A stretch of DNA of 64,000 nucleotides, taken from NCBI GenBank assembly GCA_036346205.1, contig JARFJB010002039.1, positions 468,501 through 532,500 on the forward strand, given 5' to 3'. A program made the translations under genes and the position numbers. Below are positions 48,849 to 59,734 of the stretch, in pieces. The DNA comes from Vesta saturnalis. Its lineage: Eukaryota > Arthropoda > Insecta > Coleoptera > Lampyridae. Positions within the stretch are counted from its first letter, which is position 1. Each line of letters begins with the position of its first letter. Under the pieces are notes generated by a model, which saw only the letters and a program-made list of their open reading frames with translations, ran no database searches and had not been told where the DNA came from.

Positions 48849-50402
48849 TTCGTAGTGGCACCATTTTGTAGTAGATGCATTTGTTCTGGCACCAGTATAT
48901 ACGCTGTGGCACCTTTTTTGGTGCCAATTCGTTTTGCCTCGTATTTGGGTACTACCATACTACATGAAGTTAAATATAAAATTTGACGAGGGTGCCACAA
49001 CGAACGTATATCTATAAAATCGCGATTTTAATTCACGCTGTAGATCTGAAGACGGCGCTTCCATCGGAAAGTATAAGAGAATGATCTTAGTAGCACCATT
49101 TACGTTGTCGCACCATAAACTTAAAAACACGTGCATTACAAGGTTAACCAGTTGTTGTTTATTTCAGGTCTCCCCTTTTACGACCCTTTGTATTACTAGA
49201 AATAACATCTGTCGTTTGAAAAAATGTTTAAAATTTGTACGTTACATCTTTTGTAATAGTGATGAGAGGAATAAATGCTTTATTTTACTAAACGTGAGAA
49301 CTTTCCTTACGATTCAAAGTATTAAAAAATTATATTTTAATATGTAACGTTGTTTTTACTATTACTATTCAGTTAGCTTATTTGTGGACGCCTAAAATTT
49401 GACGTTGCTCAAGCGTTTATAGTCAAGTAAAATATCGAAATTTCGTTTCTTTATTCTACCTGTGTTACCAGTTTTAACAAAACCTTTACATTGTATTATA
49501 ACTTGTTGACTATTGAAATTAAACAGAAGAACCGAATTTATAAATTATTGTCTATTTCCGGTAATTGTAATTTGAATGCATAAAATTTGAGGACTTTAAT
49601 AAAATTAAATTTAAGTACACGTCGCTTATGTCATTTTTAACATTTAATTAACGGATTTCCTGTTTTTTGCGTACCACTTTTTTAATTTGCATCACACAAT
49701 TTTATAGATTTCAAGATAAAAAAAAGCCGCGCATGTACGGCTTATAACCAAACTTACGAATAATTTATTTGGTTGTTTGTCATAAAACTTTTTTGTTGTT
49801 ATACTCAATATCATGCTTTGATAATGAATTATTGACTAATGACTCAATGGGCAATTAATATTGACTCAATTTATTTAATTACTATTGATTGTGTTTAATG
49901 AAAAAATTAGGCAACTAAATACAAAAAATATTTTCCACTTTAATCATATCTATTATTATTTCAGTTAAATGTAATTTTTTTTTAATTTTAAAGTTAAAAA
50001 CTCAAAATTTGTTTACGATATTGAAATATGTTCAATAATAAAATTATTCATCTTAACATTATAAATAATAATTCCTTTGGCATCTCATGAATACCTACTT
50101 CCGTTTATAAAATATTAATTTTTTTTTTCTCTTTTACGTTATTTTTAATTTGCTTAATAATGAATGCCTAAAATTGGAAAATGCAGTACTAGTTTCTCTT
50201 ACCTTTAACGATAGTATTAAAAATATTAAAAGTGATTAATTTCCTTTCTTTTGTTTCATTACTGTTATCAGTTTTAATAAAACTTTAACTTTTTATGATT
50301 GCTTTCACTTCACTACAATAATCGAGGTCAATAAAAATATGAACTTTGCAGTTTTCAATAAATATTAAAAGATCTCGAATTTGTGTAATTTGTAGTTTGT
50401 AT
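48845..50402. other. Non-coding, AT-rich; cluster of GGCACC words at its left end
   Basis: GTGGCACC or GGTGCCA occurs at about 48854, 48905, 48918 and 48990, with GGCACC at 48892 and CGCACC/AGCACC variants near 49093-49110. These form small inverted repeats. The rest has no signal. Confidence 0.35.
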
Positions 50403-51140
50403 AGACAGGGTGAGTTTTTTTCATTTTAAGCATTGGCAACTTGGAAACTACAAGAGATAGAAATTGTGTTAAATGGGGAAAGAGTTGCAGTTTTATGAAC
50501 CTAAATTAACGACACCTTCAGTTGTTGGAAAAAGTTCATGACTACTAGATATTTCAAAAAAAACTAAAATTTTGTATTTGATTTAATTCTAAATAGCTCT
50601 GGTATTATTAATTTGAGAAAAAAAATGTAGAGGAAAAAACGGTAGTGTTTTTTAGCTTTATCTTTTGTTCTATCTCTTGTTATTCCAAAGTTATGATAGA
50701 AACTTTTGTTTTTTTTTTAATGAAAGGTAGTAGACTGTGTCTTTATCAGATGCGCATTGTTTTAAGCTTTGTAAGGTTATCAAACATGATGTATTTGTTT
50801 TTAAAAATAACAGTTATAACGATTTTATTATTGATATACAGTTGGCCATGGAAAAAATGAATTAATTATTATGGTTTTTGGCAGTTTTACACCCTTGCCA
50901 TAATAAATACAGTTTTCTTTTAATTTCAAACGTTGAAGAGCGAAAACAAGTTTAGTGATTTTTCTTTTAAATGTATAATCGTTATTATTAGCAATACAAC
51001 GAATTATTTTAAACATTTTAATGCGTAACATGTACATACTAATTTCCTGCTCGCTTGAGTTAGAACAAACTTAGATTTTTTTAAAGTGGCAATAATAGTT
51101 AGCGTTGACATTAAAAAAAAACAAATTTTTCTCTTTATAA
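50403..51140 (+). repeat. Left arm of a 2.8-kb imperfect palindrome
   Basis: Pairs with 52509-53222. Landmarks include TTGCAGTTTTATGAACCTAA here against TTAGGCTCATAAAATTGCAA there, and GTTGGCCATGGAAAAAATGA against TCATTTTTTCCATGGCCAAC. It starts ACAGGGTGAGTTTTTTT, a mariner-like tip with no counterpart on the right. A related fragment lies at 10.78-10.88 kb. No coding content. Confidence 0.8.
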
Positions 51141-51145
51141 CGATA

Positions 51146-52466
51146 CAGGACTATTGTATTATTGAGACTAGCAAAAACAGAATGTACCATGGAAAAACAT
51201 TTTTATCCGGTTAAATTAATTACTCAATTTGTTATAACATTTCACCTAAAAATTAGGGCCTCAAATACAACAAGAACGCAAAGAAACTAGGGATTATTGA
51301 AATTTAAGTTTCGACTATTGAAGTAATAGCATGTAAAAAAATTAATCTATCTCAGCAAACGTTCAAAATGTCCACCATTATTTTTTACACACAAGCGGCA
51401 TCTTTTCACAATGGAATTTACAGCTTTCCGTAATTTCCTATCATCTAAATTGCGAAAATCATGTATTACAGCATCACGTAGTTCTTCTTTTGTCGCATAA
51501 GTTCACTGTTAAACCAAATTTTTTAGAGTACCAAAAAGAAAAAAATATAAAAGTGAAAGATCTGGCGTTCTTGGTACCCAAAGGACCGGCTCGTTGCTAT
51601 CTATAATTTGGAAACAGTTGGTTGAAGTGCTCTCTCACTTGCAGTTCGTGGTACGGCGGAGCACCGTCGTGTTGAAACCAGCGTAAATTACGTCTGGTTT
51701 CCAAATCTAACGTATCTAAGGTATCTTGAAATTCATTTTGTAGAAACTCAAGATAACGCTGGCCTGTCAAATTTTCGTCGTAAATGAAAGAATACGCGGT
51801 CCAATAATTTGGCACCAAACAACAAATCTACATTTTTTTTAAAGCCGTCTTTCACGAAGTATCCTAGGATTTTCTTGCATACACAAATGTTTATTGTGCC
51901 TATTGAACTTACCGCAGTTAGTAAATTTGGTTTCATCAGTGCACAAAATATAATTTTGAAATTCTGGATTATATTGAATAATATTAATGTACCAGTGATC
52001 AAACGCAATTCTTGCAGCTTGGACTGCTGAATGCAGTGTCTGTCCTAATGATGGGTCATATGCGTAAAATTTTTGTTTCTTCAAAACTCTCATGACTGTT
52101 GTTTGCAACACACCAACTCCAGCTGAAATTTTGTCGGGTCGAAGTAGAAGGATTCTGATCAACGTAGGCTAATACATTTATTTTGATGTTCTCGTTAATG
52201 ATGTTTTCATCCCTCTTTGGAACCAAACCAAACTGCCTCAGATTTCTGTATAAATTGTTGAACGTCGGTAGAGATGGTTGACGCCGATTTTTATGGTACG
52301 GTTCGGCAGCACACTATAAAACATTCCAACATATTAAGTTTGCCGCGATTAGAAAACATCTTTAATTTAATTTACGAAGTTACAAAACTACTAAATTTCA
52401 ACTAAAACAATTAGCACCAATACTTTGTTTTTTTTCATGGCACTCTCAATAATACGAAAATCCCTG
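51146..52466 (-). mobile_element. Mariner element, 1,321 bp, with TA flanks and terminal inverted repeats
   Basis: Flanked by TA at 51144-51145 and 52467-52468. The left end is CAGGACTATTGTATTATTGA. The right end, read inward, is CAGGGATTTTCGTATTATTG, so about 27 nt pair with a few mismatches. The size is typical of an autonomous mariner, and the transposase gene (51352-52359, minus strand) fills most of it. It lies in the loop of a larger palindrome. Confidence 0.85.
51352..52359 (-). pseudogene. Mariner transposase pseudogene
   Basis: The minus-strand gene of the 1.32-kb mariner runs from ATG at 52359 to a stop at 51352, about 335 codons, the usual length for the family. Readable blocks across frameshifts: a DUF4817-like N-terminus, VGVLQTTVMRVLKKQKFYAY (second HTH), QAARIAFDHWY, ILCTDETKFTNCGKFN (first catalytic Asp, TDE) and RHNKHL...ENPRI. 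A different frame gives LTGQRYLEFLQNEFQDTLDT and RRNLRWFQHDGAPPYHELQV (second Asp, HDGAPP), then FNQLFPNYR. The C-terminal third acidic residue is not clearly readable. At least three frameshifts inactivate it, but the key residues that remain are intact, so the copy is fairly young. Confidence 0.8.
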
Positions 52467-52508
52467 TATCGCGTTTCTTCATCAAAGTAAATGTAGCAAA
52501 CGTTATAT

Positions 52509-53222
52509 CGTTAAAAAGAGAAAAAAAAGTCTTTTTTTAAAATGTCAAAGCCAACTATTATTGCTACTTAAAAAAATTTAAGTTTGTTGTAACTCTAGCG
52601 AGCAAGAAGTTTTGTATGTACAACATGTTACGCATTAAAATGTTTAAAATTTTTATTCGTGTCATTTTGTAGTATTCGTAATAATAACGATTCTACAACA
52701 TCTAAAAAAAAAAATTACTAAACTTGTTATCGCTCATCAACGTTTGAAATGAAAAAAAACCGTATTTATTATGGCAAATTGGCAAGGGTGTAAAACCGCC
52801 AAACATCATAATAATTAATTCATTTTTTCCATGGCCAACTGTAAATCAATAATAAAATCGTTATAACTTTGTTATCTTTAAAAATAAATACATATTGTCT
52901 GATATCGTTACAAAGCTTAAAAAAAGCACAACTGATAAAGGCACAGCCCACTATACCTTCCATTTAAAAAAACAAAAGTGTATATAGTAACTTTGGAATA
53001 ACAACAGATAAAACAAAGGTAGATAAAGCGTAAAAAACACTACCATTTCTTCCTATACATTTTTTTTCTCAAATCGATAATACAGAGTTATTCAGAATTA
53101 AACAGAATGCAAAATTTTACTTTTTTTGAAATATCTTATAAGCCATGAACTTTTTCCAACAACTGAAAGTGTCGTTAATTTAGGCTCATAAAATTGCAAC
53201 TTTTTTCCCATTTAACCGAATC
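52509..53222 (-). repeat. Right arm of the 2.8-kb imperfect palindrome
   Basis: Inverted copy of 50403-51140. The inner ends pair as CTCTTTATAACGA (left) with TCGTTAAAAAGAG (right). About 40 bp between the mariner's right TA and this arm (52469-52508) would be the original loop. The arm ends near AAAGTTGCAATTTTATGAGC (read on the minus strand), without the outer tip seen on the left. Confidence 0.8.
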
Positions 53223-54494
53223 TCTAAATTTTTTTAATTACCTCATGTGTATATGCCTAATATTTGAAACTGGCCGACAAAATTCTTATCATTAACTAAA
53301 GAATTAACTAAATTTCAATATACATACGAGATTAATTTTCTATCTTTTGTTCCATTGTTAATTGCTTATCACTATAGTCATTAGAATAACAAAAGAACAG
53401 ACCTTTTAAATAGTATTCAAAAAATATTGAAAGATTACCCATTTCTTGAAATTTGTATAATTAGGTACTTTCAACAAGTTTAATATACTTTAATGGGCCG
53501 GATGTACTTAATGGCATTGTAGTATAATTGAAGAATTTACTAGAAAAGTTCTATGACTCATCTGTTTTCTTATCTTTGATTGTTTTCTTATTATTACATT
53601 GCCGACAGTTCTACACAGTCGTGCAAATTTTATTTCTATCAGCTTTTCAACTCAAAATCAAAGTTCGTTATCACTACAACTAGTTCTTCGCAATTTTAAA
53701 ATTAGTTAAACATTCAAAAATAATTAAACACATTTTTTGTGTAAATCCATCTTTACCTTTCTAAGCGTAGTATAGAATTGGAAGTATTACAATTTAACTT
53801 AGGTACCGCACAAAATTTTTGTTAGTAAAGACGTTTATTGTGATGCCGCCGTAGTTACTGCAAATGTAGCGCAACTAAAAACGCAAAAAATCTTTTTAAG
53901 AATGGCACGAGAACGAAGCGTATACCAGTTCCAAAATCTCTTTGTAGTGTACGTTTTAAAGAATTTTGTATGAAACACTTGAAAATGTAAACGATAGACC
54001 ATATTTTAATTGACTAACTCCATAGGAAAATTCATCAACACATAAGATTTACTGTTTCAAAATTTAGTTTTTAAAATTTATTGTTTTGGAACCTCAAACC
54101 ATTTACCAGTAATATGCATTCCTATATTTATTAACCACCAGTTTTTTAGACATTTGGACAGTACGATAAAAAAATGTATCTGATTTTTTCTCCGTGGATT
54201 TAGAAATCATACAAATACATTTCTGAAATTTTGATTTGCAACCTATCAGAGCGAAACAATCATGGACCGCCTACCAACAAAATTTCTGGATTTAATCCTT
54301 TTACAAGACGCACATTAACCCCCTCCAGAGAGATGTTCTGAGGCTTAATTACCAAGTATACTATAAATATTAATAAAACATATATCGAAATTTTAGTTAT
54401 CGGTAAGAATCGTACAGGTTCGATAATTTACTGTTCACCGTACGCTCGGGTTTAGTGAGTTTTTAAAGCTTAAAAGCATTCTAGTTTATGTGAC
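53223..54494. other. Non-coding, AT-rich
   Basis: No supported gene or repeat. A possible promoter for the small exon at 54495 would lie at its right end; no TATA box is seen. Confidence 0.3.
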
Positions 54495-54543
54495 ATGTCT
54501 TCAAGATCAGCAAAAATTTTACGAAGAGCTTTACACAAAGCAG
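54495..54543 (+). other. Candidate small first exon (16 codons, CAG|GTAAG donor)
   Basis: ATG at 54495 reads MSSRSAKILRRALHKA and runs into CAG|GTAAGAACC, a canonical 5' splice site leaving phase 1. An MSSR... opening followed by a basic helix is common at the start of insect Crypton-type and similar repeat proteins, so this may be exon 1 of the Crypton at 59.7 kb. The acceptor-side exon there begins in the same phase. The link is inference. Confidence 0.35.
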
Positions 54544-54672
54544 GTAAGAACCTACTTATTCTCATTATTAATTTATGGTGTGCAGTGTTTCATCGTGTGA
54601 AGTTGGTTACAAGTAGTATTATACAGTTTTTTGCACCATTAGCTGTAGAAAAATGTTGGCTTAACGTTCAGT

Positions 54673-54900
54673 TTAACCCTTGCTTTACCACATGATTCAA
54701 ATTTGACTCATCCGAAATTTGAATTGCGATAACTTTTTTTTTTCATCCAATCACTCCCAAATTTTTGGAGAACTTCTATTTTGTGGTTTTTTGCTATATT
54801 TAAAAAAATGGAAAAAAAATTGCCCGGAGGTCATTTTTGAGGGGGGTCATTTTGGCTTGTATGGAGAGTTACAAGATGTGTCAAATTTGACACGTAGTGT
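54673..54900 (-). mobile_element. piggyBac element end: TTAA site, terminal repeat and subterminal palindrome
   Basis: TTAA at 54673-54676 is followed by CCCTTGCTTTACCACATGAT, the expected C-rich piggyBac terminus. GTGTCAAATTTGACAC at 54878-54893 is a perfect 16-bp palindrome, and CAAATTTGAC also occurs at about 54698. These flank the 3' side of the transposase gene. I did not find the matching end beyond 57.3 kb. Confidence 0.6.
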
Positions 54901-55082
54901 ATTTTGTACTGAAAGGATAATTTGAACAATAAGATAGTATTTATTCCGTATTTATTTTTTATTTTTATTGACATTATTTATTGTATATTTTTTTACAATC
55001 AGTCGTCAATAAATTTAACTTTTTGATATCAAAATCGATATCAAAATAGTATAAAATAATCAAATGATATAATATCAAAATA

Positions 55083-57335
55083 TTAATTTCGGGTCAATGT
55101 GATATTCATTGCTGATACGTCATTCAAATGGTCCGTGACTTCTTCGGGATTACATTTGTAGCAATAAGTATATCGGACCCCAATATGACCATTACAAAAA
55201 TGTTTACTGCACGATGAGCAAATGTTTTGATGCAAACTGTTGGATTTAGATAATAAGTAGCAATAGTGGCATCGTCTTCTAGGTATTTGATTTTTCAATT
55301 TTATTTTTTTTTGCTGGTGGTGGAATGGATGTTGATGTAGATGTTGATGATGATGTTGATGCTATTGAATTTCGTGATGTTCTGGATGATCTGGACGAAA
55401 TTTGTTCATTTCCAAAATCAGGAATAGCAGCAGCAACTATTTTCAAACTCTGGTGAATGTTTTCATGTTTTGTCAAATGATTATTCAGTAATCGATCATG
55501 AACATTTTGCTTAGCAAGCGGATAGCATAACTGCGTCAAGAATTTTTTTCTGGGTGAATTAGAAGTAGTACCGAGCCTGCCTGGATTATTTTCTTTGTAA
55601 ACTATATATGATGCTAATGCAGCAACGTCAAGAATATTATAGAACATAGCCATTGGCCATCTTTTCGTCCCACGCTGACAAGAATACGTTCCAGTCATTT
55701 GGTCCATGAGATCGGTTCCTGACTTCGTTTTATTGTAATACATTATGATATCAGGTTTTTTTATGAATTTTTCATCGTCCTCTATAACAATATTTTGGGC
55801 TGTTATGGCATTCACATTTATTTGAGGACCAGTTTTATTTTTTTTGTTGATCTGATTTTGTTGCCGTGCTTGTTTTTGTAAAAGTTTGGTTTTATGTTTT
55901 TTATATGTAACCAATTGAAAATTTTTCATAGGAATTGATATCATTTCATTGTCATGGTGCATCGTCGAAAGTAATACAACTAGTTTATCAGCTTTTGGAC
56001 GATATGAAACTAACGTGAAATCTTTTTGGAAACAGAATTTTGATTTGTAAGTCTCCACGTCTTTCATTTCTTTTGGTATACAAGTTTTATGTTGTCTCAA
56101 AGTCCCAACCATTGTCAAATTCAAATATAATAATTTTTTGCCCAAGGAATATGATGTGAAAAACTGGTCGCACGTTATATTTCGTCCAGAATTTTTTATT
56201 TTAGTTGACTTCACAAGTTCTAATACCACTTTTTCTCCAAGTCCGATTTCAGTTTCACCATTTGTTTGCTTTCCAGTATAAAGATCTAAGAAAAGTGGAT
56301 ACCCGTTTGAAGAATCATTCGCAACCCAATTTTTTAGTCCATACTTTCCTGGTTTACTCGGCATGAATTGGAAGAAAGAGCAACGTCCACGATAGGGGTA
56401 TAACTGTTCGTCTATGGTGATATTTTCGCCAGGAATATAATAAGATATCAAATTACTATTCAACAAACTCATCAAATCGCTAATTAGAAAATCCTTGTTG
56501 CATGATCCTTGTCGTTTCCGTTTGTCATCAAATCTCAAATATGTCAAAAATTCCAGTACCCTTTTTCGTGATATTGCTCGATGAAATGGCATAGAAGTCT
56601 TTCCATACATTTCCGAAATTTTATCTTTACTAAAACCATGAATTCCAGCATACAGAAGAAAAGCTAAAAATATTTTTATAAACATTTTCAATATGATATG
56701 ATAAAAGCTAGGAGTATGATATTATCATTATAAAAAATATTTACCCAAAAATGCATAAAATTCTGTAGCGGTAAATTTTTTCCACACTTTGCTGGCTTCC
56801 GTTCATTTTCCATATTGTCATTCCACCGTTTGTATTGAAATTCTGCTTCGTCATTAGAATGGCGTAGTATGTCATTCACCATTTCAACAGAAAAAAACAA
56901 GAAAAAAGTTTCCAATATGGTTTTGTTTTTTGTTGCTCTTGTTGGACCAGCATTGAAATTTGTAATGTTTGAGCTTCGTGTTTGTCCCCGTGTAGGTGGC
57001 GAATAAGTCTATGTACTGTTGTCCTTGGCAGTATAGGTACCAGTAGCAACATCGTCAGTTGTAATATTTTCAACATCGTTAGATTCAACTTCATCATCAT
57101 CATCAAATAAAATATCTTCCTCCACAATTTCGTTATCTGGTTCATAATTTGGATCATTGTCAGAACAGTCGTCATCAAAATCTGATTTATCGTCTGATTC
57201 TTCAAAAGGAATTTCATTGTCATCACCATCATCGACAATATTTGCTTCAAAGTCTTTTTGCCGCAGTTGCTCGTTATCAATTTGCAATTCCTCGGCATCA
57301 ATTGCTTCAATCCATTGTTCTAAAATAGCTGGACT
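55083..57335 (-). pseudogene. piggyBac transposase, nearly complete, with frameshifts
   Basis: DDE_Tnp_1_7 transposase on the minus strand. The N-terminal acidic part (57335-57009) reads WIEAIDAEELQIDNEQLRQK, then Asp/Glu-rich sequence. After a frame change comes TRSSNITNFNAGPTRATKNK and ILETFFLFFSVEMVNDILRH. The main open frame, 56691-55279 (470 codons), carries the catalytic triad: Asp94 in NITIDEQLYPYRG, Asp175 in NITCDQFFTSYSL and Asp327 in MYYNKTKSGTDLMDQM. It ends in a Ser/Thr run and a basic PPPAKKNKIEK segment. The C-terminal cysteine-rich DNA-binding domain (CHYCYLL...CSSCSKHFCNGH...CYKC) is in the next frame (55298-55083), so a single-base shift separates it. An intron acceptor may precede 57331 (TATTATTGTAG). 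Three frame breaks in all. A young but inactive copy. Confidence 0.85.
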
Positions 57336-58079
57336 ACAATAATATTTTTATTAGAAATGCAAAGAGAAAAATATGCATAAATGTAAATAAAGAAACATAA
57401 ATCATTTTGGGTTAATGGTGTAGTTGTATTGTGTTATTCAATCTAACGCTGCCCTATTCTGTAGTGCTGTGTTAGTGCCAAAAATCTTTAACATCTCATT
57501 TTGACCCTTCATAGAACAAAACCTCAATTAGTTAAAAAGTGTTCAAGCATTTTTTTTATTATAATATTCCCTCTTAACTTTGAAAATATAGTACCAATAT
57601 TACAATGATTCAAAAAGGAAGAATTTAAATGCTCATATTTTTCCTCAAGATGCTCACACATACTGCATTATCGTTAAAACATTAAGAACATAAAATATTG
57701 GCAAGTGTTTCGCTAAATTAATTTGCTTTAGCGAGCCATAAAACAAACTTAAAGAAACAAAGAATATTACAATTTTTGTAATAAAATGAGCAATAAACAA
57801 TAAGTCAAAACTCGCAATACTCCTATTAACCGAAAAATTATAAAATTCATATTTGTCTTTTGTTGATGTGTGATTCGGTTAACAATATTTTTGGTTTTTG
57901 AAATTTTTAAAATCGATTTTTTTAAGTAGGTCTTTTTTAAATTTACAGTTGTGGAAAATGGAAGCAAATCAAAAATGTAATAAATGTATATCATAAAAAA
58001 TTATCAGTCACCATGTTTTTAGTAAAAGTTTATTTACAAACAAAAAATATGTTTTACAATATTAACGTTTTTTTTTAAA
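57336..58079. other. Non-coding, AT-rich
   Basis: This is where the left end of the piggyBac element should lie. No CCCTTGC-like terminus next to TTAA was found, so that end may be deleted or further away. Confidence 0.3.
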
Positions 58080-59460
58080 TTACAACTTCATTTTCATTTA
58101 ATATTCTTTCTTCGTCGTAGTCAATTTCTTCCGGTTCAACAGGAGGTATATTTGTGCAAGTGTCGTTTTTGTAAGCACCACAAGCTCCTATTCAAAACAG
58201 GCCAACTGTTTCTACCTGAGCAAGCGTTTCCGAAACCCTTTTTACAATTGCAGAAAATTATTTTTAAAATTTCACTTGGTGCTGGTGGTTAATTTTTTTC
58301 GTTTCGTTTTTCGTTTCCCCATTGTTCTGATCTCATCAGCATCATTCAAATCCTGGACTACTTTGATGTTTTCCTGGATTATTTTTTGCAACAATAAATT
58401 AATGATCAATATTTGGCAACAGTTTTTCTGATCACAGTGTTGAACTCATACTTAATGTGAATTGAACATCCACACTATGATTTGGTGTAGTTGTAATGCC
58501 CTGTAGTATGGAAATATGGTAGCATCTGAGAAAATTATTCGTGATTGAACCCTCGTCACCCATTTTTTCATTTTTCACAAAGGGTTTTGCCAATAAAACC
58601 ATTTTCATGTAGGCAATTCAAAATTTGGCTGTTTTTCCTCTCATTCAAGTTTCCTCCATTTAATTATAAAAATTGTTTTGCAATTTTGATAAATTTTTCA
58701 AGCTGTGTATTTCAATGTAAGTAAAACTGCCTACTCAGTGAAAACTTTCCCTATCTTTTCTTTTTCGATATCCGATATTTCCATGTCTAACAAAATTATT
58801 TTAGCTAATGACAATAATACTAACGTATGTCCATGAACAGCTCTGGCATATCCGTAAACTATAATCGTTTTCTTTACTGAGCAGGCTGTCTGCTGCATAT
58901 TTCAAAACTGTAAAAATGGTGTTGCTATCTAAAGGTGAATTATAAACAAATGGAAGACAAACCATTTCACTTTTACAAAAAGGCAATTATTTTGTAGGCT
59001 TGGACATAAATCCATTCTATCCAGACATAACTTTGGAACTTGGTGACAAAGTCTTACTAATAAACCATAAAATATCTGCGTTTGATAAATGAAACTTATC
59101 GATGTCTAATTTTTTAACTGACATTATATCCACCGGGATTAGCTTCTTCGTAATAATAAAACGGTACTTTTACTACAATTCATTGGTGGTGGATACTTAA
59201 TTCTTCTTATTGGTGGTGGGTTTTCGACACAATTGTCTGGAGTAACAATCTGAATTCATTTCATACTATGTATTGTATTCTTACAATCAATGGTGTTCTG
59301 CATTATCGAAAATAAACTGACTGAAGTGTCCTTGTTTGCAATTTCTTTTTTTTTTTGGTTTAGTCGTGCTTTCTTTTCTACAATTAATTTTTCGATATCT
59401 TTGACGGTTAACGAGTTATTAACGAAATAAGGCTTTCCCCTTTTTAACAGTTACTGAAGA
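58080..59460 (-). pseudogene. C-terminal half of a Cys-rich-tailed gene, related in its tail to the 24-31.6-kb family
   Basis: Minus strand. From about 59460, GKPYFVNNSLTVKDIEKLIV is open for some 70 codons, followed past a stop by TPDNCVENPPPIRRIKYPPP. At 58986-58801, MVCLPFVYNSPLDSNTIFTV and LKYAADSLLSKENDY resemble a polymerase- or nuclease-fold segment common in uncharacterised insect repeat proteins. LNDADEIRTMGKRKTKRKK leads to a Cys cluster at 58250-58150: CNCKKGFGNACSGRN, then after a frameshift ACGAYKNDTCTNIPPVEPEE and an acidic end. The Cys layout (C-x-C..., C..., C...TCTN) parallels the tail at 31.45-31.57 kb. Many stops. I cannot assign a function. Confidence 0.5.
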
Positions 59461-59688
59461 AAAATTTCAGATAAGATTTTTTGTGATGTAAATTTTTATA
59501 ATTACTGCACTAATTGTCACTTTTATTATAAAAACTGTAATATTTTTTATTTTAAATTGGCATTACTGCTGATTAAGCTAATGATTTTAGCGAAACAATT
59601 GCCAATCGTTTATATTCATAATGTTTTAACGATAAGGTATTTAAGGGTCTTGAAGGAATCAATATTTTATAATGTCTTTTTTTTTTTC

Positions 59689-59734
59689 TGAAGATCCTGA
59701 GGAAGACGATAATAACAAGAAGCATATTTGATTA
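59689..59734 (+). other. Likely duplicate of Crypton exon 2
   Basis: TGAAGATCCTGAGGAAGACG and ATAATAACAAGAAGCATATT align with TGAAGATGCTATGAATGATG and ATAGTAACAGGAATCATATC in exon 2 (from 60086). It reads DPEEDDNNKKHI before a stop and sits after a T-rich tract ending in CTGAAG, which could act as an acceptor. Probably an exon duplication. Confidence 0.5.
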
